64,000 nucleotides of DNA from NCBI GenBank assembly GCA_964633225.1, contig CAZWFQ010000001.1:1-64000 (forward strand). Direction: 5' to 3'. Shown in pieces: positions 17,427 to 26,648 of the stretch (its first letter is position 1; each line of letters begins with the position of its first letter). Below the pieces are notes generated by a model. The model was not told the origin of the DNA. It saw nothing but the letters and a program-made list of their open reading frames with translations, and did no database searches. The position numbers and the translations under genes are program-made. Source of the DNA: JAKQIM01 sp964633225. Its GTDB lineage: Bacteria; Chloroflexota; Anaerolineae; Anaerolineales; UBA4823.

Positions 17427-19652
17427 TCACCCTTCTTGGCCCTGCCGCCAGAGCGCCTGCAGCATCTTGAAGGCCGGTTGTTCGGGATAGAACTGCGGTG
17501 TGAGCAGCCGCCCGTTCTGCTGTAAAGTCTGGCGCAAGGCATGGTCGGTTATCAATCGCTGTAGGGCAGCATAACAGGCCTGGCTGTCTTGGGTATCTAC
17601 CACCAGGCAGTTCTGTTCGTGCCTGGCAAAATCGCCTGTGCCGCCGCGTTCTGGCACCACCGCTGCCGCGCCACAAGCCATGGCCTCTAAGGCACTTAAC
17701 CCCAAGCCCTGGAAAACAGAGAAATCCACGAATATATCGGTTTCACCCATCAGCGCGGCTACCTGCTGCTGTGTCAGGCGCCCCGCCAGCTTGAAGGGGA
17801 AATCCAGCGGCATTGATGACCCAACACCGCTGGCGGCTTGTTGCAATTCGGTCAGGTGGGCCCCAAAAATGAGCGGCTCAATCAGATCGCCGAACTCTTG
17901 GCTGGCGCGCTGCAGCAACTGCATGGTCAGCCGTGGGCTGCGCCGGGGTGTGCTGGGGCGGATCATGGCTGCTATCCGCAGGGGCCGGGGGGCAGGCGAG
18001 GCTGCAGATGCCTGGTCTTGCGGGGCTGAACGGCGAGCCCAAAATAGATCTGTGTCAAGACTTGGGCCAATGATCTCCATCGGCAGCCGTTCACCAGTGC
18101 CGCCATGCTGGCGGGAATGCATCCGTTGGATCTCAGCATCGATCCAGCGCGTAGTACAGCAGCGGATGAGCTTGGGAAACAGTGTGTAGGAGGCAGCCGC
18201 TTTTTGGTAGCTCTCTGAGCCTGTTTCTTCAAAATATGGCTCATAATCTTGAATAAAATACCCCAAGGGCAGTTCTGGCTTGATTGCAACCAGTGGAGCA
18301 AGCCAGTAAACGGTGATATATGAACTGGCGACTGCCGCATCATAGCGCATGGCGGTCTCAGGCAGGTCTTCGATTTCGCCATATGCTACTGGCACATCCA
18401 GATCAGGATAAGCCCGCTCAAAATCTCTGCGATAAGGCGAGAGGTTGTAAACCTGCGCATCCACACCCATGCGCCGCATGGCCCTGGCAGCCAGGAGAAC
18501 GAGGTTGGCACCTCCCCCGGCGGCAGCCACAGGCAGGATGAATAACAGCCGCTTGCCAGCAAAATGTTGCGCACCGCGCTGCTGCCATTCCTGGCGTTCA
18601 GCATGGTAGGCGTCTTGCGCGGGGGGGAGCAGGTCAACTGTCTCGGGGACCGTGATGGTCTCGATCCCCGGCGGCACGGTAGCCGGGGCTGCCTGGTTTT
18701 CTACGGCTGGCAGGGTGGGTGCTGTTCTAGGTTTGGGCAAGATTGCCCTGCCTGCCTGGCGCAACCTTGCCCAGGCGGCGCCAACCAAAGCTTCGCGGCG
18801 GCTGCCGATCGGTACGGCGCGCTCGCGCAGGCGTTGTAGGCGCACCATCAACCGCCAGCTTGTGCTGTTCAAGATGGCGTCTCGTTCGGCATGTGCGGCA
18901 TTCACCGCCTGCTGCCAAGATTCGATTTCCATATCCCGGGCGGCGATGATGGCGTTCTTCTGGGCCAAGCGGACTTCCAGAAAGCCGCGCAGGTCAGCCA
19001 ACTCTTTGTTCTGCCCTGCCATCTCGTGGCGCAGATGGGCCAGCTCTTTCTGGCGGGCGGTCTCTTTTTGCATCAGTTCTTGTCTTTGGGTGATGTTCAA
19101 GCTGCGGCGGATCGAATTTTCCTGGCTTAGCTGCCAGAGCAGGCGTTCGTAGCTGGTCAGGGCCTGCTCTTCTGGTGACCTGGCTGGGGGTTGGGGGCTG
19201 GCTTGGCGGAAAAGCAGCGGTGGCAAGTCTCCGGTCGCAAGCAGTGGGCGCTCAGCGGCAAGCAAAAAGGAAAGAGACTCTACATCATGCACAAAACCCT
19301 GGCGCAAGAAGAGCAGTCCCCAAAATTCGGGGCCCGCATTTTCGGGCACAACAGCACGCAACGGCTCTGTTGGTGCTGCTGATGCCGGCACAAACAACAC
19401 AGCCCGGCAATGCCGGCAGAGATTGGCGACGGCGGCTTCGGCTGCGGCAGGAGACAAGTCTTCAAGGTTTGCTCCGCACAAGATCAGATCATAGCTGGCC
19501 CGTTCAAAGGGCTGATCGAGCGGGATGGGTTGGCCCTGGTTTATGCCTCGGGTATCCAATAGGCTGCCAGGTTGAATACCCTGTAGGATGCGTTCTACCA
19601 GGGTGTCATGGGGCAGGGAGAGATCTTCTTGGGGGTGGGGCTCTATGTTCAT
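17427..19652 (-). CDS. Degenerate methyltransferase-like domain + coiled coil + GT4 glycosyltransferase
   Basis: 741 residues. Residues 1-160 look like the later half of a class I methyltransferase (YDLILCGANLEDLSP, then FLRQGFVHDVE), but where the glycine-rich SAM loop should be there is PGSLLDTRGINQG, so it is probably inactive. Residues about 175-270 are heptad-like and charged, ending in ILNSTSWRLMVRLQRLRE. A GT4 domain fills about 360-735, with RIAAMIRPSTPRR, VFQGLGLSALEAMACG and RHEQNCLVV. The start overlaps the upstream stop as ATGA (19649-19652), so translation is coupled. The C-terminal 470 residues are paralogous to the gene at 20725-23172, which has GT2 instead of the methyltransferase-like part. 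Confidence 0.82.
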   Translation of the reverse strand: MNIEPHPQEDLSLPHDTLVERILQGIQPGSLLDTRGINQGQPIPLDQPFERASYDLILCGANLEDLSPAAAEAAVANLCRHCRAVLFVPASAAPTEPLRAVVPENAGPEFWGLLFLRQGFVHDVESLSFLLAAERPLLATGDLPPLLFRQASPQPPARSPEEQALTSYERLLWQLSQENSIRRSLNITQRQELMQKETARQKELAHLRHEMAGQNKELADLRGFLEVRLAQKNAIIAARDMEIESWQQAVNAAHAERDAILNSTSWRLMVRLQRLRERAVPIGSRREALVGAAWARLRQAGRAILPKPRTAPTLPAVENQAAPATVPPGIETITVPETVDLLPPAQDAYHAERQEWQQRGAQHFAGKRLLFILPVAAAGGGANLVLLAARAMRRMGVDAQVYNLSPYRRDFERAYPDLDVPVAYGEIEDLPETAMRYDAAVASSYITVYWLAPLVAIKPELPLGYFIQDYEPYFEETGSESYQKAAASYTLFPKLIRCCTTRWIDAEIQRMHSRQHGGTGERLPMEIIGPSLDTDLFWARRSAPQDQASAASPAPRPLRIAAMIRPSTPRRSPRLTMQLLQRASQEFGDLIEPLIFGAHLTELQQAASGVGSSMPLDFPFKLAGRLTQQQVAALMGETDIFVDFSVFQGLGLSALEAMACGAAAVVPERGGTGDFARHEQNCLVVDTQDSQACYAALQRLITDHALRQTLQQNGRLLTPQFYPEQPAFKMLQALWRQGQEG

Positions 19653-20710
19653 CTGTACTCCATGATCGAGCGCAGTGCAGCGCTCCAGGCGGTGGCACAG
19701 TGCTGCAGGGTGCGCTGGGCAAATACATAGGATTGGGCTTGCTCGGCCAGGCGGCGGCGCAGTGCTGCATCTGCCAGCAGGCTTTCCAGGGCTTCAATCC
19801 AGGCAGCAGGACTGTCTTCAGCCAGCCAGCCTGTTTCCATATGCCGGACCGTTTCAGCGTAAGATGGGACGCGGCTGTAAACCCCAGGGATGCCCAAGGC
19901 AGAGTAATCCAGAAATTTTATATCGGACTTGCTGCGGGTGAAGCGGGTATCTTGCAGCGGTGCGATACCGATATCCCAGGCCATGTTTTTTTTCATCCAT
20001 GCAACGAAATTGGGGTAGGCCGTTTCTTCTGGCGTGGGGCGCAAAACCTGCACTGGCAGCCCCTGGAAGAGACGCAAAACAGCCGGGTTGCTGACCCCGC
20101 CGGTGATCTGCAGTTCTACCGCTTGACCAGCCCGGCGCAAGACGGTGCGCAGGGCCTGGGTGACCATCAGCAAATCAGCATCGTGAGTGAAGGTGCCCAT
20201 AAAACCAATCACAACGGGGGCTGCGGCCTGCCCTTGGGCGGGTAGTGGGCGCACAGGGAGATGCTGGCCGTTCTCGCTGAACAGGCGCTCATCCAGGCTG
20301 TTGGGCAGCAGGTGAATGCGGGGGTTGAAGTGCTGCAGGCGTTCTTTTAGGTATTTGGTTGAAACCAGAATACCTTGGGCGGCCCGGCAGAAGTAGCTGA
20401 TGGCCTGGCGGGCTGCAAATGGCACTTGCTCCAGGTCGAGCAGATTATCGTCGATGGAGTAAACCAGGCAGGCGCCATCCTGGTGCGCCTGGCTGACAAG
20501 CTGCTCGGCTTGGGGTAGAGAGAGGTTAGGCTTCCAGGACCGTTCAACAATGACCAGGTCGGCGGCTGCATAGTCTCTGCTGTAGGTAACTTGAAAGGCC
20601 GAGGCGTTGGCCGGATGAGTCAGCGGGAGGATATCGCGGATATAGGCCACGCCAAAGGGCTTTAGGTCTACACCGTGCTCGTAGATGATGTGAAGGCGAA
20701 TAGGATTCAT
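19649..20710 (-). CDS. GT-B-like glycosyltransferase, SxDDN family
   Basis: 353 residues. It opens with RLHIIYEHGVDLKPF and contains CLVYSIDDNLLDL, HLLPNSLDERLF, GFMGTFTHDADLL and RSKSDIKFLDYSALG, the same blocks as the gene at 16321-17421. The fold is probably GT-B with the acceptor half first. It starts 14 bases after the end of the upstream 815-residue transferase and is joined to the downstream gene by an ATGA overlap. It is likely a polysaccharide chain or side-branch transferase; donor and acceptor are unknown. Confidence 0.82.
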   Translation of the reverse strand: MNPIRLHIIYEHGVDLKPFGVAYIRDILPLTHPANASAFQVTYSRDYAAADLVIVERSWKPNLSLPQAEQLVSQAHQDGACLVYSIDDNLLDLEQVPFAARQAISYFCRAAQGILVSTKYLKERLQHFNPRIHLLPNSLDERLFSENGQHLPVRPLPAQGQAAAPVVIGFMGTFTHDADLLMVTQALRTVLRRAGQAVELQITGGVSNPAVLRLFQGLPVQVLRPTPEETAYPNFVAWMKKNMAWDIGIAPLQDTRFTRSKSDIKFLDYSALGIPGVYSRVPSYAETVRHMETGWLAEDSPAAWIEALESLLADAALRRRLAEQAQSYVFAQRTLQHCATAWSAALRSIMEYR

Positions 20711-20724
20711 TCGGTGTAGTATGG

Positions 20725-23172
20725 TTAAGGGAAGAGCGCCTCGAGGATGCGATAAGCAGCGTTTTCGGGGAAATACTGGCAGGCGTCGAACAGGGCGTTC
20801 TGCTGTAAGTTGGTGCGCAGCCGTTCATCTTGAACCAGGCGGTTCAGAGCGGTCACACAAGGCTCAAGCGAGCCGGTTTCGATCACCAGGGCATTCTGCT
20901 CGTGGCGAGCGAAGCTGGTGGCTCCACCATTTTGTGGGACGATTACAGCCGCACCGCAGGCCATGGCTTCCAGGGCCGTCAGGCCCATGGCCTGGGAGGA
21001 AGAGAAGTCGGCGAAAATATCCACCTCGTTGACCAGGGTTGCCAGTTGAGATGGTTTGAGCAGGCCAGCGTGCCGGGCGAACGAAGCCTGCTCACCGAGA
21101 TCTCTTTTGATCTGGCGCAAGCCGGGGTCGTCGGGTGTACAGCCAAACAGGATGATCTCCACATTCCCACCATGCTGGCGGGAGATGGCGCTCAGAGCCT
21201 GCAAGGTCAGGCCCGGCTGGCGGCGCGGCGTGCTGGGGCGGATCATGGCGGCGATGCGCAGCGGGCGGGCGGGCCAACCGGCATCCTGGCGGCGGCGCGG
21301 CCGGAAGAGATCCATATCCACGCTGGCCCCCACCAGGTGGCAGTCTACGCCGCTGTTTTGCAGCACTGCCTGGCGATTCCATTCTGTTTTGGTCAGGCGT
21401 ACCAGCTCAGGGAAGAGCGTGTATGAAGCGAGTGCCTGGACGTATTCTTGCGAATGGGGAGGAAAGAAGCTGGGCTCGTAATCCTGGATATAGTAGCCGC
21501 GCACCGGCACATAAGCATTTTCGGGCATCTGCAGCCAGGCGATGGAGTTATAGAGGGTGCCAATGACGGCATCATACTTAAGCAGGGTGGAGGCACATTG
21601 GTGAGGATCTGTAACGTATATACTGGGCAGGGTACCATTTGGGTAGGCATCTTTGATGAAAGCCTGGTGACCGTTCAGGTTGAGCAGTTCAACGATCACG
21701 CCCATGCGCTGCATGGCGGCGGCTTCTTGCATCACCACATGTGCTCCGCCGCTGAACTCGGTGACTGGTAGGAAAAAAGCCAGCCTCCGGCCTTCCCAAC
21801 GGCGCTTGCCGTCTTCAATCTTCTGTTGTCGAGCGTGCATGATCTGGCTGCGCGCCCGGCAGCCGAGCATGACGCGATCAAAGCGGGTACGCTGGATGCC
21901 CTGGCTGATAAGCTGGTGACCATACTTCTCACCAAATAGCTTGTCTGAACGCTCGACCAACTGTTTGCGGCGCTCGTGCGAATAGGAACGGGATTGGGCA
22001 TGGTAGATGTAAGCATCATCTGCCACGGCCAATTGCCAGCCAGCCTGAGCCGCGCGCAGGCAGTAATCATTCTCTTCGCCGTAACCATCGCCAAAACGTT
22101 CTTCGTCAAAGTAGCCAATCTGTGCAATGAGGGTGCGCCGGATCATCAGGCAAAAGCCGTTCAGGAATGAAAGCCGTGGGTAAACCCGCCCGGCGTGAGC
22201 GGCCAGGCGCAGGGCCATCTCATCTACGCTCAGGCCCTCAGGAAGTGGGTTGTCGCACCAATCTCCATCCGCGTTGAGTATCTCGGGGATGGACTGGAAG
22301 GAAGCTGTATTCGAAAGCGGCCCGACGATGCCAATGTGTGCATCCGATTCGGCGCAGGCGACCATGCGATCCAGCCAGGCCGGGGTGACGATGGTATCGC
22401 TGTTAAGCAGTACGGCATACGCGGCAGGTGTGGGGCAATTGTAGGAGGTTTGCAGGCCACGGTTGGCAGCGCGGGTATACCCGCCGGCCTTTTCGTTGCG
22501 CAGCAAGATGGCGGCTTGTGAGCGGGCGAAATCAGATAGGTATTCTTGAGTGGGTTGTTCGCTGCCATCATCCACCAGGATCAGATTGTAGGGCGGCGTG
22601 GTGTTGCGGATGACCGATTCCAGGCAGCGCTGCACATCGGTAAGGGCATTATGCACACACACAATGATATCTACGCTGGCCTGATGGGGCTGCAGAGCAG
22701 GAGGCACCGGCACGTCATGCACGGTGAAACCGTTTGGGCCTGTGGGGCGGCGAAATCGCAGGCGCAGGCGCTGCCAGAACTGGCGCAGTTGCAGAGAGAA
22801 TTTTTCGCTGAATCGGCGGAAGAATACGCCCAGGCCGCCCTGGCGCAGCAATGCCAGGCCGCGCCAGGCTGAGTACATGAGTTGTTCGCGGCGGCTGTGG
22901 CGAGGAACAAGGCAGAGACGAATGGCCTGGATGCGCTGCAAGAGCTTCCAACTGCGGCTGTTGAGAATATCCTGGAGGGTGGCCTCTTTTTCTGCGAGCA
23001 GACGCTCTCTCTCTCCCAACTGAAGACGCAGAGCCTGGATGACCTGCTCTTTTGGGTCTGCCTGGGTGTCGGCTTGGGCTGCCGGTGAGGCTTGGGCTGC
23101 CGGTGAGGCTTGGGCTATGGGCGATTCTGGTGCAGTGTCTGTTTTTGGTTCGGGAGGAGAATAGTTTTCCAT
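20725..23172 (-). CDS. Bifunctional GT2 + GT4 glycosyltransferase
   Basis: 815 residues from ATG 23172, seven bases after the upstream stop; an in-frame TTG at 23229 would overlap that gene. An Ala/Ser/Pro/Gln-rich start contains short tandem repeats (SPAAQA). A coiled coil then leads to DILNSRSWKLLQRIQ. The GT2 domain at about 165-400 has VDIIVCVHNALTDVQRCLES, LVDDGS and LLNSDTIVTP. The GT4 domain at about 460-810 has RIAAMIRPSTPRR, SSQAMGLTALEAMACG and RHEQNALVI. The coiled coil and GT4 parts match the gene at 17427-19652. It is likely to add two different sugars in sequence. Confidence 0.85.
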   Translation of the reverse strand: MENYSPPEPKTDTAPESPIAQASPAAQASPAAQADTQADPKEQVIQALRLQLGERERLLAEKEATLQDILNSRSWKLLQRIQAIRLCLVPRHSRREQLMYSAWRGLALLRQGGLGVFFRRFSEKFSLQLRQFWQRLRLRFRRPTGPNGFTVHDVPVPPALQPHQASVDIIVCVHNALTDVQRCLESVIRNTTPPYNLILVDDGSEQPTQEYLSDFARSQAAILLRNEKAGGYTRAANRGLQTSYNCPTPAAYAVLLNSDTIVTPAWLDRMVACAESDAHIGIVGPLSNTASFQSIPEILNADGDWCDNPLPEGLSVDEMALRLAAHAGRVYPRLSFLNGFCLMIRRTLIAQIGYFDEERFGDGYGEENDYCLRAAQAGWQLAVADDAYIYHAQSRSYSHERRKQLVERSDKLFGEKYGHQLISQGIQRTRFDRVMLGCRARSQIMHARQQKIEDGKRRWEGRRLAFFLPVTEFSGGAHVVMQEAAAMQRMGVIVELLNLNGHQAFIKDAYPNGTLPSIYVTDPHQCASTLLKYDAVIGTLYNSIAWLQMPENAYVPVRGYYIQDYEPSFFPPHSQEYVQALASYTLFPELVRLTKTEWNRQAVLQNSGVDCHLVGASVDMDLFRPRRRQDAGWPARPLRIAAMIRPSTPRRQPGLTLQALSAISRQHGGNVEIILFGCTPDDPGLRQIKRDLGEQASFARHAGLLKPSQLATLVNEVDIFADFSSSQAMGLTALEAMACGAAVIVPQNGGATSFARHEQNALVIETGSLEPCVTALNRLVQDERLRTNLQQNALFDACQYFPENAAYRILEALFP
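23072..23116 (-). repeat. 18-bp tandem repeat in transferase gene
   Basis: The plus-strand unit gcttgggctgccggtgag occurs twice without change (23072-23089 and 23090-23107), followed by half a unit (23108-23116). It encodes the SPAAQA repeats in the N-terminal linker of the bifunctional transferase, so copy number could vary without breaking the frame. Confidence 0.8.
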
Positions 23173-23179
23173 CAATGGA

Positions 23180-24409
23180 TCACTTTGCCTCGATGGTTTG
23201 GAGATAGAATTCTCGGAAACGGCGCGCAATCTCAGGCCAATTATAGCGTGTCACCACCTTTAGATGGCCTCGCGCACCCATGCTGCGCGCCCAACCTGGG
23301 TTCTTCAGCAGCAGCAAGAGCGCCTCTGCCAGCATATCTGAATTGTCAAAGTGGATCAACAAGCCATCCCGTCCAGCGTCAATCACGGAGGGCACGGCCC
23401 CATTTTTGCAGCCAATGACAGGTTTTTCCACTGCCCAGGCCTCAATGTAAGCGATGCCGAAGGATTCGTATCCAGAAGGATAGGCCAGGATGTCTAAAGC
23501 CGCAAACATCCAGGGTTTATCCTGGTCAGGGAAGTTGTAACGCAGGATGACTTTTTTCTGGTCGGCGGGAGAAAGCTTGGCCAATACCTTGGTCAACTGC
23601 TCGGCGTATAACGTTTTTGCCCCAGCGATGAGAACATGGGCAGATGGGAAAACTTGCCAGACCTGCTGCATGGCGCGCAGCAGTGTTTCTACGCCTTTGC
23701 GCCAGGTAACCTGGCCGACAAAACCGATCAGGGGCAGGTCGGCGGGGATGCCCAGGCGTTGGCGGGCAGCCTCTTTTTGAATGCCTTCAAAAGCGGGCAA
23801 ATCCGTGCCTGCACCGATGACGCGGATCTTCTCGGCGTGCACGCCGCGCCCAGCAACGTAATTCGCTTCGTGGTCAGTTAAGGCCACAAAGCCGTCGGCT
23901 TGCTGAATAGCCCGGTAGATCATGGGCCTTTGGTAGCCCCAGGTATCGGCCGGGTGCAGGCATCCGACCAATAGGCAGGGGCGTCCAGTGTTGTGGGCGG
24001 CGTTTAGTGTGGTGTACATGTGCAAGAGCGGGAAGGATGCCGCAACAGCAATCTCAAAATCAGCCTGGCGGATGGCGCGGCCCAGGCCGGGGATGATGGG
24101 GCCATTGTATAGGCTGCGGAAGTACTGGCTGCCGGGCAGGCCGAGATTGCGTGAAAGATAGCCAAAGGGCCGGCTGAGGTGGCTGGCGACCGGGAAACGG
24201 CGCACATGCACGCCATTGATCTCTTCTTCACCCGCTGCCATGCGAGGCAAGCGGGGGGTGGAGAAGGCCTCAGCGCTGTAGCAATTGGTGGTGAAGACGG
24301 TGACTTCGTCGCCAAACTGCGTGACCAGTTCCTCTGAAACTCTCTGGACGAGGTGTTCGGTGCCGCCGATGGCAGGAAGATAGCCCTGGACAACGTGTAA
24401 AATCTTCAT
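23180..24409 (-). CDS. Glycosyltransferase family 4
   Basis: 409 residues. The start MKILHVVQGYLPAIGGTE is typical of GT4 enzymes, with the acceptor-side glycine loop GGTE. The donor-side half has GFVGQVTWRKGVETLLRA and PSGYESFGIAYIEAWAVEKPVIG, the ExFGxxxxE signature. Length and layout are usual for the family. It lies 12 bases after the end of the upstream PqqD-like fusion gene and just before the GT2+GT4 gene, so all three are co-transcribed. The sugar specificity cannot be read from sequence. Confidence 0.9.
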   Translation of the reverse strand: MKILHVVQGYLPAIGGTEHLVQRVSEELVTQFGDEVTVFTTNCYSAEAFSTPRLPRMAAGEEEINGVHVRRFPVASHLSRPFGYLSRNLGLPGSQYFRSLYNGPIIPGLGRAIRQADFEIAVAASFPLLHMYTTLNAAHNTGRPCLLVGCLHPADTWGYQRPMIYRAIQQADGFVALTDHEANYVAGRGVHAEKIRVIGAGTDLPAFEGIQKEAARQRLGIPADLPLIGFVGQVTWRKGVETLLRAMQQVWQVFPSAHVLIAGAKTLYAEQLTKVLAKLSPADQKKVILRYNFPDQDKPWMFAALDILAYPSGYESFGIAYIEAWAVEKPVIGCKNGAVPSVIDAGRDGLLIHFDNSDMLAEALLLLLKNPGWARSMGARGHLKVVTRYNWPEIARRFREFYLQTIEAK

Positions 24410-24421
24410 GAAGGTAGGTGA

Positions 24422-26635
24422 TTATACGCGCGACAGCCGCCAGATCAGGTGGCGGCGGACACGTTGGAACAAGGCTTTTGCGCCGCCCCGGCGCAAAAGG
24501 TAAAAGGCGGTTGCAAAAAGGCCGGTTGGCTCTCCGGCATCCGCCGCGACGGCTTCGATGTGTGCCAGGCGATCGGGGGCGGGGCGGCCCTCCAGGCAGT
24601 AGCGCACCAGGTGTGTGTAGGGGGCCTGGGGTGAGTCGCCCATTAGATCGATCAGCTTTCGCAAGCTGGGGTCTTGTTGGAAGTTCAGGGGATTAATGCG
24701 CCCGCTGATGGCCAGAGCTCCCAGCCAAAAGCTGCGCTGGCTTTCATCCTTGCACAAGAAGAAATCACCCACCTCAAGCAGGCGTTTGAAGACTGCATGG
24801 CTGCGTTCATTGATAGCCTGCTGGGCCGCGAGCGGTTGGGACTGATATTCCTGTAGATCATCCAAGATGAGCGTATCATGCAGGTCGATTACCAGGCGTG
24901 TCGGGGTATATTCCAGGTTCGGGATTTTATCCACCATGTAACCGGAGATAAGGATCACGTCACTGTTTTCGAGAAGCAAATACAAGCTGTCTGGACGGTC
25001 GATCCAGTAACTGACCTGGTGCAGCGGTGCCGCCGGATCCTGAGCTTCTACAGTCGCAGAATCGTCCACCGGGCGAGCCGAAGCGGTGCTGACCGGGGTG
25101 GCGAAGGTCACATCCATATGCTCAGAGAGCGCTTGAGCCAGGGCGAGGTACGCTTGCTCACGAGAAGGTGCTTCTGGGGCCGGCCCTGGCGGAGGGCATA
25201 CGACCACCATGTGCAGGCGGCGGCTATAAGGGCTGAATTCAGGCATGGGGCGGCTTCTTTCTGTATAGATCAGAGGGGCGTAAGTATTGGTCACCAGGTC
25301 CCAGGTTAATTCTGGCAGGCCGCTCCATGTGATGGGAGCGGGGATGTGTTGTTGGATGGCAAATAACTTCTCATCATTGATGGCACGGCGGGCTTGCAAA
25401 AGGCAGCGCTGGGCCTTGATGCCGGGCAGGCTGTGGAGAATATTCTGCCAGCCGGTCAGGCGGGCGCGCGCCATGGCCCAATCGCGGGCGCCGAGAGAGC
25501 GGAAGATCGAGAACACATCTTCGGCCAGGTAGTTGCGCAAGAAGCGCCCCCGACGCTGCTTTAGCAGCTTGATCGCAAAGCGCAGGCGGCCATAGACCAC
25601 GTTGGAGAGCTTGCGCGGCGAAAGACCTTCTGACTGCCCAATGGGACCGCCCGTCCCGCCAAAGGCGTGGTAAATAACAGCCCGCGGGGCAGCCAGCACC
25701 TTGAAGCCCATCAAGCGTGCCCGGTAACACCATTCGACATCTTCATAGTACATGGGGAAACCTTCATCCAGGGGCCCGACCGTTTGCCAGGCGGCCCAGG
25801 GAACGAGGGCAGCAGCAAAACAAGCGGAGGGTAGCTCCTCCAGATCATCGAACTGGCCGATATCCAGATGGCCCAGCGCGTTATCGGTGCCCCAGGAGAC
25901 TGGGCCAACCTGGTTGCCCAGGCCGTTGAGGAAGGGCGGCGCCCAGGAGAAGTATAGTTTGGCAGCCACAGCAGCGCAAGATGGGTTGCTCTGGGCAGTG
26001 GCAAGCATTTGCTGGATGGCATCCGGCTCCAGGAGAATATCGGGGTTCAGGATGAGCAGGTGGCTGCCGGGCTCGGCCAGGCTGCAGCCGAGGTTGATGG
26101 CGTGTGCCAGGGAGGTGGGTTGTTCGATTTGGTGACGCAGAACGGCCGGATAATTGGCCGCCAACCAGTCTAACGCCTGGTCGTGGGAGCCGTTATCAAC
26201 CACGATGATCTGCGTGGGGGGGCAGGTTTGGGCCAGCAGGGAGGGAATACAGCCCTTTAGCCAATCCAGGCTATTGTAGTTAACGATAATGGCGGATACA
26301 GAATATCCGGCGGAGATAGATACTTTATCGTCTGGGGGCACAAAGGGTTCTTGAACAGGTGATGGCTTAGTCTCGGGTGCTGGTTGCGTAATTCTTTCGA
26401 GCAAGGCGGCTTCACAGAGGCAGGCCAGGGCAATATTGATGGTGCGCGGGGTAGCAGCAGGATGGAATTGGCGACGCGCGGCGACAATCTCGCTCAGGCT
26501 GCGGCCATCAGCAAACTGCCACAACGCCAGGATGGCGGTATCTACAGCCACATGCCCGCCCTGGCGAGTGGATAACAGGGGACGATTGTGCAGGGTGGAA
26601 ACCTGAACCTGGGTAGGAATGCGGTAACGGATCAA
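24422..26635 (-). CDS. PqqD-like domain + GT2 with truncated GT-B-like tail
   Basis: 737 residues from TTG 26635, a start supported by alignment with the paralogue at 13456-16317, where an ATG begins the same segment (TTG-Ile-Arg-Tyr-Arg versus Met-Leu-Ser-Tyr-Arg). Residues 1-95 form the PqqD-like winged helix (GGHVAVDTAILALWQ, RSLSEIVA). GT2 starts near 113 (SAIIVNYNSLDWLKGCI) with VDNGSHD and LILNPDI. From about 473 a GT-B-type first half follows (HMVVVCPPPGP). After LIDLMGDSP (about 665) roughly 200 residues present in the paralogue are absent, including the donor-binding half, and the sequence resumes at the tail LIWRLSRV. The GT-B part is therefore probably inactive, while GT2 looks intact. 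Confidence 0.83.
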   Translation of the reverse strand: MIRYRIPTQVQVSTLHNRPLLSTRQGGHVAVDTAILALWQFADGRSLSEIVAARRQFHPAATPRTINIALACLCEAALLERITQPAPETKPSPVQEPFVPPDDKVSISAGYSVSAIIVNYNSLDWLKGCIPSLLAQTCPPTQIIVVDNGSHDQALDWLAANYPAVLRHQIEQPTSLAHAINLGCSLAEPGSHLLILNPDILLEPDAIQQMLATAQSNPSCAAVAAKLYFSWAPPFLNGLGNQVGPVSWGTDNALGHLDIGQFDDLEELPSACFAAALVPWAAWQTVGPLDEGFPMYYEDVEWCYRARLMGFKVLAAPRAVIYHAFGGTGGPIGQSEGLSPRKLSNVVYGRLRFAIKLLKQRRGRFLRNYLAEDVFSIFRSLGARDWAMARARLTGWQNILHSLPGIKAQRCLLQARRAINDEKLFAIQQHIPAPITWSGLPELTWDLVTNTYAPLIYTERSRPMPEFSPYSRRLHMVVVCPPPGPAPEAPSREQAYLALAQALSEHMDVTFATPVSTASARPVDDSATVEAQDPAAPLHQVSYWIDRPDSLYLLLENSDVILISGYMVDKIPNLEYTPTRLVIDLHDTLILDDLQEYQSQPLAAQQAINERSHAVFKRLLEVGDFFLCKDESQRSFWLGALAISGRINPLNFQQDPSLRKLIDLMGDSPQAPYTHLVRYCLEGRPAPDRLAHIEAVAADAGEPTGLFATAFYLLRRGGAKALFQRVRRHLIWRLSRV

Positions 26636-26648
26636 AGATATTTACGCT

